Shown piece after piece: positions 1 through 7,298 of a stretch of DNA of 30,077 nt (position 1 is the first letter of the stretch; each line of letters starts with the position of its first letter). The notes under the pieces are model-generated. The model saw nothing but the letters and a program-made list of their open reading frames with translations, ran no database searches and was not told the origin of the DNA. The DNA comes from Myxococcales bacterium (GTDB lineage: Bacteria; Myxococcota_A; UBA9160; SMWR01). The stretch lies in NCBI GenBank assembly GCA_022572485.1, contig JACZVU010000012.1, forward strand, positions 1 through 30,077. Reading direction: 5' to 3'. Both the position numbers and the translations under genes were made by a program.

Positions 1-232
1 CCACCCACTCGGCTTCTTCGCGCTTGGAGACGGTCGCAAAATTCGCCGCGAAATAGACCCCCACCACTCCGTCGACTGAAAAGAGCTGGTGGGCGAGCGG
101 AGAGACGTCTCTTGCGGGCGGCGCGTCGAAGCTCGCACTCGTGGTGCCCTCGACAATGCGCCTGCCCATCACCCATTTGAGGCTGTTGGGGTTGGGGGTA
201 CGCTCGGCGTGCATTCGGAAGCCGAGATCCAT
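1..232 (-). CDS. Nfu/NifU N-terminal domain protein, partial (3' end outside window)
   Basis: The minus-strand frame from 232 to the left edge encodes about 77 residues of an Nfu-type N-terminal domain. It has the signature ERTPNPNSLKW near the N-terminus and then SPLAHQLFSVDGVVGVYF and a TVSKREEAEW stretch, which match the usual TPNPNSLKF / LFxIDGVxxVFF / TVTK pattern. Proteins with this domain take part in Fe-S cluster assembly or delivery in the cytoplasm. Whether a C-terminal CxxC NifU domain follows cannot be seen. The ATG at 232 has GAGG about 7 nt upstream. A second ATG at 214 sits nearer the conserved region but lacks an obvious ribosome site. It lies downstream of the HAD gene on the same strand with a 272-nt gap, so it may have its own promoter. 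Confidence 0.85.
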   Translation of the reverse strand, partial: MDLGFRMHAERTPNPNSLKWVMGRRIVEGTTSASFDAPPARDVSPLAHQLFSVDGVVGVYFAANFATVSKREEAEWV

Positions 233-418
233 CGGCGAACCTCACTTCGTTGGGGGCTCCGGTCCGACCCGACCGAACCCCAAGCGTAGCCAAGATCCCA
301 CGTAACTGCCTAAAAGGGAGAAATCCTGCGCCCCCCCTCCCGCGGCGCCCCGCAGCCCCCCCGGGCACTCGGAATCCAGCCTTTTCGTGCGTTTTGGGTG
401 AAGGCATCTCTCCGGGGC

Positions 419-464
419 CGAGAGGCCTGAGCGCGATATGGGGTTTGGGCACGATGGCCTCTCG
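419..464. repeat. 9-bp inverted repeat in the spacer between HAD and Nfu genes
   Basis: CGAGAGGCC at 419-427 is repeated as its exact reverse complement at 456-464, with a 28-nt loop. It lies just past the stop codon of the HAD gene (505) on the minus strand. There is no T-tract after it, so it is at best a weak terminator or an mRNA 3' structure. The rest of 233-504 is very C/G-rich and shows no gene. Confidence 0.35.
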
Positions 465-504
465 TCACCGCACCCGTGCAACCCACTCCCGCAGAAGAGC
501 TCGA

Positions 505-1302
505 CTAGGAACCGAAGAGTTGTACCTCGGCGTTCTCGAGCGTGCAGACCCGATAACCGCGCTGACAAGCCAGCGCGACTTCGCGCTCGCCGTTGTACCC
601 CCAGGCCGCGAGCGCACACCGGACACCCAGTCCCGCCACCTTGTCGAGGTGGTTGACCTTGTCGTCGACGAACAGCATCTCGTCGTAAGCAACTCCGACC
701 GTCTCGTGTAGCTGTCGCAGGTGGGCATCCTTGTGGACGCCCGTCTCTTTGTCGAGCACCCGTTCCCTGGGAAAGAGCGTCTCGATTCCGTAATCGCGTA
801 TCAACGCATCGACGGTCTCCGCGTCTTTCGCGGTGGCGATCGCGAGCAAAGCGTCACCGGCTCTGCGGTGCAGAACCTCCAGGAACGACGGATAGGGGCC
901 CATCATTCGCCTCCAGCCCGTGGGATCCCGACGCGAGAGCGCAGTCCGATTCTCGTAGAAGCGGCGGTGAAATTCCTGCAACCAATCCTCATCGAGCTCG
1001 GATCGGAAGGCATCGTAGTCAGCCTGATTGACGAGCAGCCTGCTGGCCTCGAGCGCAGAGAGGTTGATCGCGAAATCCTCCGCGCGATTGCCGAGCGGCA
1101 TCAGGTCGAGAAAGGAAGCGTAGAGGGGATCTTCGGCCACGCGACTCGGGGTGGGCAGAGGCTCACTCTCGAGCGCCGCGCGCCGATCGCCAAACCGTGA
1201 GCCTTCATTCATTTTTATGTAGGTCAGGAGCGCAACCAAAAACGACTCGGGAGCACTGTCCGAGATAACTCCGTCAAAATCAAGAACAAGCAGGCGAAGC
1301 AC
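505..1302 (-). CDS. HAD-superfamily hydrolase (phosphatase-like)
   Basis: The 265-residue protein starts with HAD motif I, LVLDFDGVISDS, where Asp8 would be the nucleophile and Asp10 the general acid/base. The other motifs follow in order: a motif II Thr in AIATAK (about 157), a Lys in the GVHKDAH stretch (about 191) and the acidic motif IV FVDDK (about 213-214). The cap between residues 20 and 140 is helical in character. The family mostly dephosphorylates small metabolites such as phosphoglycolate; the substrate cannot be read from sequence. The start is GTG at 1302 with no strong ribosome site, 30 nt after the nucleotidyltransferase stop on the same strand, so the two are probably co-transcribed. 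The C-terminus ends at a TAG at 505. Confidence 0.85.
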   Translation of the reverse strand: MLRLLVLDFDGVISDSAPESFLVALLTYIKMNEGSRFGDRRAALESEPLPTPSRVAEDPLYASFLDLMPLGNRAEDFAINLSALEASRLLVNQADYDAFRSELDEDWLQEFHRRFYENRTALSRRDPTGWRRMMGPYPSFLEVLHRRAGDALLAIATAKDAETVDALIRDYGIETLFPRERVLDKETGVHKDAHLRQLHETVGVAYDEMLFVDDKVNHLDKVAGLGVRCALAAWGYNGEREVALACQRGYRVCTLENAEVQLFGS

Positions 1303-1332
1303 GGCGAAGCAAGCCTAGCCCAATCCGAGTGA

Positions 1333-2004
1333 TCAGCATCGCGAAGCAGATTCGGTTTCGAGCACCGCCAAGGCCGCTTCGCAATGAAGTTGGAGGCGCC
1401 TCACGAGTTCGGCTTGTTCGAGGTCGAGTCGGCCGACGATTTCGGCAAGCTCGGAGATTTGATCCAACGGAGAGCCATCGGGGATCGGCTGATCGATTCG
1501 CGCGTAGGCGTTGCGGAGCGACTCGCGCACCCTCTCTGTGTCGCCGCGCAGCAGCGACTTCAGAGCGGCGACACCGTTCGCGAGCGCGCTGTGGGTGAGC
1601 GACCAGCGATCGCCCCGGGCGTCGATGTTGTCGAGGTCGTAGGCGTCGTCTCTTCCAATCGACGCCGCGAATACTTCAATGTCCACGCGCCAATAGAGCG
1701 GCACCTCGGCGAATTGAACGAAGATGAGCCTACGCTTGTCAGAATTCTGGAGCAGAGGATCCGCGCGGATCGATTCGACTGGACCCACCGAGGCCAGGGT
1801 TTCGGGAAGATCATCGATGGCGTCGTGAAACAGCGAGTCAGGCAGTTCCCAGAAAACGTCGATGTCGCTATAAGGGTCGCTCGTTCCACGCGCGAGCGAA
1901 CCGCGCAGCCCGGCAGCAGAGCCCGCGACCGCCTCCTCCAGCGCACGCGTCACCGCATCTGCAAGCGAGCGGCGGACTGACGGGTCGAGGTTCATGGCGA
2001 CCAT
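1333..2004 (-). CDS. Nucleotidyltransferase-fold protein (Pol beta superfamily)
   Basis: The protein of about 224 residues carries the nucleotidyltransferase signature GSLARGTSDPYSDIDVF at residues 35-51, with metal-binding Asp47 and Asp49 and a likely third Asp in RVDIEVF (about 108). The C-terminal third is helical and Leu/Glu-rich, as in aminoglycoside adenylyltransferase-like or HEPN-associated proteins. It probably transfers a nucleotide to a small molecule, RNA or protein; the target is unknown. Two close ATGs, 2004 and 1995, are both possible. The 2004 ATG lies 5 nt past the stop of the TOPRIM gene upstream, indicating translational coupling. A minimal toxin of the MNT type is conceivable, but the usual HEPN partner gene is not adjacent. 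Confidence 0.8.
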   Translation of the reverse strand: MVAMNLDPSVRRSLADAVTRALEEAVAGSAAGLRGSLARGTSDPYSDIDVFWELPDSLFHDAIDDLPETLASVGPVESIRADPLLQNSDKRRLIFVQFAEVPLYWRVDIEVFAASIGRDDAYDLDNIDARGDRWSLTHSALANGVAALKSLLRGDTERVRESLRNAYARIDQPIPDGSPLDQISELAEIVGRLDLEQAELVRRLQLHCEAALAVLETESASRC

Positions 2005-2009
2005 GGGCT

Positions 2010-2768
2010 TCAGGCTCGCAGATCCCAAATCCCCAACCCTTCGCGCAAGCGGTCGAAGAGCCGGTGCACATCGGGGTGCAGTTCTTCCCAGCGGGTGGCG
2101 CGCGCCACCCGCTGGGCGGAAATCGGCTGACCAACGACGCGGGGCAGCTCGCCATTGGGGCCAAGCAGTCGCTTCGCGTCGATCTGGTCGTAGGCGGCTT
2201 CGTCGACCGACCCCGGTAGCGCCGCGTCAATCGCACGGCGAACCCGCCGGTCGCCGTCGGAAATCCTCAAGGTGCGCCAAATCGCGGCCGAGACGAGCAG
2301 GTAGCTTTCGATGTGACGGCGGCCCCAAGTAAAAAACTCGAGACCCGGCGCGCCCGAATCGGAAAGCGGCGGCTGGTTCCCGTCGTCTCGATCCAGAACG
2401 CAGAGGCCAACCAAGCCCGCGTCCAAGCCGCCAACGCTGCGAAAATGCTCGACGGCTCGAGCGGGACGGCGGCCTCCGAGAATCACCGATGCGTCGAAGA
2501 GCCGGCGGCCCACCGATGGCAGCAAGCGATACGCCCAGGCCCTCAAGATCGCGCGGTCCTGAGGTCCCTCCATGTAGAGGATCAGGCGGCGGGAAAGGGA
2601 ACAAGAGGGCTCGACGACGGAGTCCATTCGCAACACCTGAACTCCCCAAGAGATGACGCTGCTTCGGCTCCTATTAGACCACATTCGGTTCATGGGTTCT
2701 GGCCCATTCGAGCTTCTTTCAAGCCAATTTTTTACATGGGTGGCGATCAGCAACGTATCCGGCGCCAT
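2010..2768 (-). CDS. Stand-alone TOPRIM-domain protein (OLD-nuclease-like C-terminus)
   Basis: The region after residue 60 looks like the TOPRIM domain found at the C-terminus of OLD-type ATPase/nucleases. It has LILYMEGPQDRAIL (Glu67, Asp71), a GLCVLDRDDG acidic motif (Asp126, Asp128) and the WGRRHIESYLL segment typical of the family. Such domains bind divalent metal and cleave or rejoin DNA or RNA. No AAA/ABC ATPase domain precedes it; the gene upstream is a methyltransferase. Residues 1-47 resemble nothing and include a Ser/Asn/Arg-rich stretch with atypical codon choice, so the real start may be ATG 2627 (205 residues, AGGTG about 7 nt upstream). Family membership is likely; activity as a solo domain is inference. 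Confidence 0.65.
   Translation of the reverse strand: MAPDTLLIATHVKNWLERSSNGPEPMNRMWSNRSRSSVISWGVQVLRMDSVVEPSCSLSRRLILYMEGPQDRAILRAWAYRLLPSVGRRLFDASVILGGRRPARAVEHFRSVGGLDAGLVGLCVLDRDDGNQPPLSDSGAPGLEFFTWGRRHIESYLLVSAAIWRTLRISDGDRRVRRAIDAALPGSVDEAAYDQIDAKRLLGPNGELPRVVGQPISAQRVARATRWEELHPDVHRLFDRLREGLGIWDLRA
2087..2116. repeat. Perfect 30-bp palindrome inside the TOPRIM gene
   Basis: CCCAGCGGGTGGCG at 2087-2100, a CG centre, and the exact reverse complement at 2103-2116 form an uninterrupted 30-bp palindrome. It encodes part of AQRVARATRWEE in the TOPRIM protein. In RNA it would fold into a very stable, nearly loop-less hairpin; in DNA it could extrude as a cruciform. The identity ends abruptly on both sides. 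Confidence 0.8.
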
Positions 2769-2799
2769 GATCTCCGTTTTGATCTCCGCCGCCCGCCGG

Positions 2800-4065
2800 T
2801 TACTCTCGATCTACAACAGCCAACACTTCGACGTGCGGGGTCTGGGGAAAGAGATCAAAGCACTCGGCGCTGATCAGCCGATACCCGCGGTGCTCCAATA
2901 CCGAAAGATCCCGGGCAAGCGTGGCTGGATCGCACGAGAGGTAGATGATCCGTTCGGGTTCGAAATCGGCGATGCGTTCGGCGACCGCTTCGCCGAGGCC
3001 GGTGCGCGGTGGATCGACCAGCACTCGGTCGGGGCGGAAGCGCGCAAAATCCGCATTGTCCATCGCAGCCTCCACGGAGTTCGCCAGCACGCGAACGTTA
3101 TCGATTCCCGCTTCTCGAAGATTCACTTCGAGATCTCCAGCGGCGACCGGATTCGCTTCGACGGCCATGACTTCGTCGAAATTCCGGGCCAGCCCGAGTG
3201 TGAAGAAACCCGCTCCGCAGAAGAGATCGAATGCTCGTCGACCCGCGCCGGCGGCTTCTGCAACCGCTCGCGAGAGCGCGTCGAGGAGCCCCGCGTTCGA
3301 CTGAACGAAGACGCCCGGCGACACGCCGATGCGATCTTTTCCCACGGGCAGCCACAACCGCGAGCCACCAGTCGCGGGCAGTGGCACCGCGCGCGTGACG
3401 GACTCTTCGAGGTCGACACTGCGACCCGCGACCAACTCCCATTCGCCATCGCTTCCCGGCGGATCATCGGCCAGCCCGGAAAGACGCGCTTCGAGTTCCT
3501 CGACGAGAATCGGGCAGCGGCGGGTCGCGGAAAGAGCATGCGATCGATGGCGGCGATACCCGACCTTTCCCGACGAGACCATCACCCGGCTGCGGGTGCG
3601 GTATCGGTAGGGGGACTCCGCTGGAGTCATGGGCAGCACCACGTCACTCGGTAGTGCGAGGCCACCGATTCGCTGCAATGCCGCGGACGCGATCTTTCGC
3701 TTCGCTTCGAGTTGGGCCGCATAATCGACGTGCTGCCACGCACAGCCTCCACAAGATCCGAAGACGGCGCAAACGGGGTCTGCGCGCTGAGGGCCGGGCT
3801 CGAGGAGCGCCTCGACAACACCGCGAGCGTAGTTGGATCGGCGAGCCGTGATCCGAACGCGAACGCGGTCGCCCGGCGCGGTGAAGGGGACGAAGATCAC
3901 TCGGCCATCGGGCGCGTGCCCAACACCGTCCCCGCCCGCAGCGAGTTCCTCGACCTCGAACTCGATTCGCTGTTCGGAGTCGGATGCTGAAGGCGATCTT
4001 CTCGCTTGGCGACGATTCGAGCGCCGACTTCGATGGGCTATCGAGCGCTGGACGGATCTCGTCAT
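2800..4065 (-). CDS. RlmD/TrmA-family RNA (uracil-5-)-methyltransferase
   Basis: From ATG 4065 the protein has about 421 residues. A basic N-terminal tail is followed by a TRAM RNA-binding domain (about 35-90) and an Fe-S region with CAVFGSCGGC (Cys99, 105, 108) plus a fourth Cys near 183. Then comes a SAM-binding fold with DLFCGAGFFTLGLA (about 278-291), VDPPRTGL, the nucleophile Cys in IIYLSCDPATLARD (about 376) and the C-terminal Glu in FPQTPHVEVLAVV. This is the complete set for S-adenosylmethionine-dependent m5U formation in rRNA or tRNA. RlmD versus RlmC/TrmA specificity cannot be decided. The start lies 5 nt after the kinase stop. A longer frame to 4164 would run back into the kinase and is less likely. 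Confidence 0.9.
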   Translation of the reverse strand: MTRSVQRSIAHRSRRSNRRQARRSPSASDSEQRIEFEVEELAAGGDGVGHAPDGRVIFVPFTAPGDRVRVRITARRSNYARGVVEALLEPGPQRADPVCAVFGSCGGCAWQHVDYAAQLEAKRKIASAALQRIGGLALPSDVVLPMTPAESPYRYRTRSRVMVSSGKVGYRRHRSHALSATRRCPILVEELEARLSGLADDPPGSDGEWELVAGRSVDLEESVTRAVPLPATGGSRLWLPVGKDRIGVSPGVFVQSNAGLLDALSRAVAEAAGAGRRAFDLFCGAGFFTLGLARNFDEVMAVEANPVAAGDLEVNLREAGIDNVRVLANSVEAAMDNADFARFRPDRVLVDPPRTGLGEAVAERIADFEPERIIYLSCDPATLARDLSVLEHRGYRLISAECFDLFPQTPHVEVLAVVDRE

Positions 4066-4070
4066 GGGCC

Positions 4071-5399
4071 TCAGCGAGCCGGCATGAATGAACCCGCGCG
4101 GGGTTCCCGACGGCCGCACCAGGGGCAAAAGCGCATGAACGCACACGAAGTCGGCCAGCGGCAACGCGGACAGCGGTCGGACAACGCGGGATGCGACCAG
4201 ACGCGCTTGACCTTGCGCTTACACATCGGGCAATAGCGCATGAAGGTCCGCAGCTGTCCCTCGCAACCCCGAGCCGCGCAGGTTCGCGTGGCCTTGGAGT
4301 CTTCGGGCGGTGTCTTTCCATTGCTCACGAAGCGCCCGGAGTAGCACCAGGGGCATACATTCCACTCGGGGCGCACACCGCGTTCGCAATCCCCACAGAC
4401 CAGCGGAAAACGAGTGACGTCTCGGTAGGAGTTGTCGGACGTTCCGCACCAGGGACAAAACTTCATTTCCTCGGCAAGCGGACTGTCGCAGCGTCGACAC
4501 GAAATGCGCATTCCGAGGCCTTTGCCGTGGACGCGGCGAAAGGCGTTGGCCTGTACGGCGAGCGGCGACGGTGGCACTTTGTGTTTGCGACGCGTCTTCT
4601 TCACGACCTTGGCGCGCGACGCCTGGCTGATTGCGCGCTCGAGTGCCGTGTAGAGTTCGCCCCCATCCACGTAGCGCCGTCTCGGGTCGAAACGGGCAGC
4701 TTTGCGCAACACCGGTTGCATCGCCTCCGGAACTTTGGCGACAAACCGTTCGTACCCCTCGGGCGGCCAGTCGAAGGGCCACGTCGGTAGCACGCCGGTC
4801 AAGATTTCATAGGCGATCAGCCCGAGGGAAAATACGTCGGACGTCAAGCGACCCCGCCCGTAGGCTTGCTCGGGCGCCATGTACCCCAACGTCCCAGCTT
4901 CCGTCACGGTGCGCTCGGCTCCCTTTGTGAAGCGGGAAGCGCCGAAATCAGTGAGTGCCGCCCGACCATCCTCGAAGATCAAGATGTTTTCAGGCTTGAC
5001 GTCCCGGTGAAAGATTCTCTGCTCGTGGGCGTAGGCGAGTCCCGAAGCGACCTCGCGGATGATCTCGAGCGCCGTGCTCGCGGAGCGCCTCGCGCGGCTG
5101 TAGTCGGCGAGGTTGGAAACCGCGAGGTCGGTGACGATCGCAAAGCGGCCATCGATCCAGTCGGCGTTGCGAATCGCGACAACACCCGGGTGTTCGAGGC
5201 GGCTCGCGATACGCGCCTCGTACTCGATCTTGTCCCGGCCCCATTCCGCGACCGCGTCGGGGTAGGTCAATTTGACGGCTACTGCGCGACTCTCGATGGT
5301 ATCGCGCGCCTTCCAAACCTCTGCGAACGCGCCTCGGCCGATCCTGCGATCAAGCCGATACTTTCCCACCCGAGAACCGCGTCGCAACTGGCTGGCCAA
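4071..5399 (-). CDS. Soluble Ser/Thr protein kinase with C-terminal zinc-ribbon array
   Basis: Residues 10-275 form a Hanks-type kinase: glycine-rich loop IGRGAFAEV, ATP-binding Lys43 in AVAVKLT, catalytic HRDVKPENIL (Asp133), DFG at 151-153 and APE at 175-177, so it should be active. A basic linker leads to four Cys-pair modules in the last 140 residues: Cys301/304 with 315/318, Cys335/338 with 349/352, Cys374/379 with 390/393 and Cys410/413 with 425/428. These look like rubredoxin-type zinc ribbons, possibly for protein or nucleic-acid binding. No membrane helix is present, unlike most PASTA-type kinases. Translation appears to start at TTG 5399, immediately after the TGA of the upstream MoeA-fusion gene; an in-frame GTG at residue 11 is the alternative. 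The substrate is unknown. Confidence 0.9.
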   Translation of the reverse strand: MASQLRRGSRVGKYRLDRRIGRGAFAEVWKARDTIESRAVAVKLTYPDAVAEWGRDKIEYEARIASRLEHPGVVAIRNADWIDGRFAIVTDLAVSNLADYSRARRSASTALEIIREVASGLAYAHEQRIFHRDVKPENILIFEDGRAALTDFGASRFTKGAERTVTEAGTLGYMAPEQAYGRGRLTSDVFSLGLIAYEILTGVLPTWPFDWPPEGYERFVAKVPEAMQPVLRKAARFDPRRRYVDGGELYTALERAISQASRAKVVKKTRRKHKVPPSPLAVQANAFRRVHGKGLGMRISCRRCDSPLAEEMKFCPWCGTSDNSYRDVTRFPLVCGDCERGVRPEWNVCPWCYSGRFVSNGKTPPEDSKATRTCAARGCEGQLRTFMRYCPMCKRKVKRVWSHPALSDRCPRCRWPTSCAFMRFCPWCGRREPRAGSFMPAR

Positions 5400-7298
5400 T
5401 CAACCCTGCTCCCGGCTTCCAAAACCCAGTTTGGTCAGCTCTGCACGCACGCTTCCGCCATCCGCCAACAGCTCACGCAGCGCCCGAATGGCCGGGCGAT
5501 CCCAGCGATCTGCGGGAATCGCAAAATCATAATACTCGGCCTGGAGGGGTTGAAAACGCAATCCGGTCTGGCGGGCGACGGTTTCGATGGTCACCCCCCA
5601 ATCCGCGCGCCCCTGCGATACCGCTGCGGCAACCGCAAAGTGAGAGCGCGGTTCGTAGGGATAGCCGGGCGGGCGGCGCTCTCCCAGCAACTGGTCGATC
5701 AGAATGCGCGTACCGCTGCCTCGGTTGCGATTGACCATCCGCAGCTCCGGATCTGCGAGGAGCGCTTCGATATCCCGGCCTTCCTCGGCTCGGGTGACGA
5801 CGCCTTGTTGGCGCGCGTAGCCCGGCAGCAGACGCAGCGAAGCGTCGAGAAAAGGTTGGTTGTACACACCGCTGGCAGGGTCGAGCAGGTGAATCGGTGC
5901 GGCATCGCACTCGCCACGCAGCGCCGCGGCCAGCCCCCCCTGGCTCCCGACTGCGAGCAACTTGACGCGGAAGCCTTTGCGAGCGAGCGCGCCCGCGATG
6001 ACATCAAGGCCCACACAATGGCTGCCGATCGCGACGAAGTCCGCAATCAGAAGTTCGCGCGAGAGCAGTGTGACCTCCACCTCTGTGTCGGCATCGACGA
6101 TCTCGGTGTTGCGCGGGATTCGCACGAAGCCGTCCGCTCGACTGAACGCGGTAACGGAACCGCTGCCCTTGCCCATGGGGTACGCGGCCAATCGGCCGTC
6201 GGAACGTTGCACCAGACCCACCAGCAGGTATTCGAGGCGCCCGCGCTCGGACGACGTCTTGGTGGCCAGGCGGGCGAATCTGTGTTCTCGATTGCCCGCT
6301 GGGAGCCCCGCAAGTTCGCGAATCACGGGGGCGACGAATTCGTGAAACGTAAATACCGCCGAGGTCGGAAAGCCGGGTAGGACGACGACTGGAATGCGAC
6401 CGCTCGCAGCGAGGCAGATCGGCTTGCCGGGCTTGAGGGCGACGCCGTGTACGACGATGCCGGGATCGAGCTCAGCAACCACACGAGCGTTGAGGTCGCC
6501 CTCCCCCTTGGAGGTGCCCCCCGAGAGGAGCACCAAGTCGGCGCCTCTCAGCGCTCGGCCCAGCGCTTCCCGAAGTTCCGCTTCATCATCTCGGAAGGCA
6601 CCGAGGAAGAGCGGTTCTGCGCCCAGCTCGCGGACAGCGTCCGCGAGGATCCGACCGTTGCTGTCGAACACCAGGCCGGGCCGCATCGCCTCGCCGGGTT
6701 GAACGATCTCGTCGCCGGTAGAGAGAATCGCAACCCGTGGTCGTCGTACAACCGACACTTCCATGCGCCCGATGGCCGCCAGCACACCGGTCTCTCGGGA
6801 GGTGAGCTGCGCACCGCAGAAGACGACGGTTTCCCCCCAGCCGATGTCCGTGCCCGCAAACGACACCGCGGCGCCGGGAACACGCTCGCGCCGGGCGACG
6901 ACTGCGTTCTCCTGGACATCGGTGAACTCCACAGGCAGCACGGCATCCGCTCCGCGGGGCAACATCCCGCCAGTTGCGATCGACACAGCCATTCCCGGCA
7001 GCACTTCCTGGCTCGGCACGACACCCGTGGGGATCGTTTCGGAGCCGAGCTCAAGCAAGACGGGCTCGAGCTCGGTGGCGCCATAGGTGTCCTCGGCGCG
7101 AACCGCAAAGCCGTCCATGTTGGATCGATCGAAACCGGGCACGTCGACGTCGGCCCGAACGTCCTCGGCCAGCACCCGGCCCAGAGCGTCCTCGAGCGCC
7201 ACCGTTTCCGCGGGCAACGTGGCGATGTCGAGGATCTCGCGCCAGCGGCGCTCGGCTTCATCACGCTCGATCACTTCGAGAAACTGCCGTTGCTTCAA
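5400..7298 (-). CDS. moeA: MoeA molybdotransferase fused to a periplasmic-binding-protein-like domain
   Basis: The 632-residue protein has a complete MoeA core. The N-terminal domains include DVPGFDRSNMDGFAV (about 52-66), the MoCF domain starts at RVAILSTGDE (188-197) with LSGGTSKGEGD (258-268), and the MoeA C-terminal beta domain lies at about 335-412. MoeA inserts molybdate into adenylylated molybdopterin in the cytoplasm. Residues 415-632 are a PBP-like domain with GSHCVGLDV, VGSQGGLAAALRGECD, HLLDPASGVYN and NRNRGSGTRILID. The same domain occurs as a ligand sensor in ModE-like and MoeA-like proteins. The start is TTG 7298 overlapping the TGA of the first moeA. The C-terminal domain may sense or deliver an oxyanion; that is inference. 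Confidence 0.9.
   Translation of the reverse strand: MKQRQFLEVIERDEAERRWREILDIATLPAETVALEDALGRVLAEDVRADVDVPGFDRSNMDGFAVRAEDTYGATELEPVLLELGSETIPTGVVPSQEVLPGMAVSIATGGMLPRGADAVLPVEFTDVQENAVVARRERVPGAAVSFAGTDIGWGETVVFCGAQLTSRETGVLAAIGRMEVSVVRRPRVAILSTGDEIVQPGEAMRPGLVFDSNGRILADAVRELGAEPLFLGAFRDDEAELREALGRALRGADLVLLSGGTSKGEGDLNARVVAELDPGIVVHGVALKPGKPICLAASGRIPVVVLPGFPTSAVFTFHEFVAPVIRELAGLPAGNREHRFARLATKTSSERGRLEYLLVGLVQRSDGRLAAYPMGKGSGSVTAFSRADGFVRIPRNTEIVDADTEVEVTLLSRELLIADFVAIGSHCVGLDVIAGALARKGFRVKLLAVGSQGGLAAALRGECDAAPIHLLDPASGVYNQPFLDASLRLLPGYARQQGVVTRAEEGRDIEALLADPELRMVNRNRGSGTRILIDQLLGERRPPGYPYEPRSHFAVAAAVSQGRADWGVTIETVARQTGLRFQPLQAEYYDFAIPADRWDRPAIRALRELLADGGSVRAELTKLGFGSREQG

Noticed and set aside
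4866..6380. Plus-strand frame of about 504 codons opposite the kinase and moeA fusion
   Set aside because: Both genes on the other strand have complete catalytic motifs; this frame is an antisense shadow.
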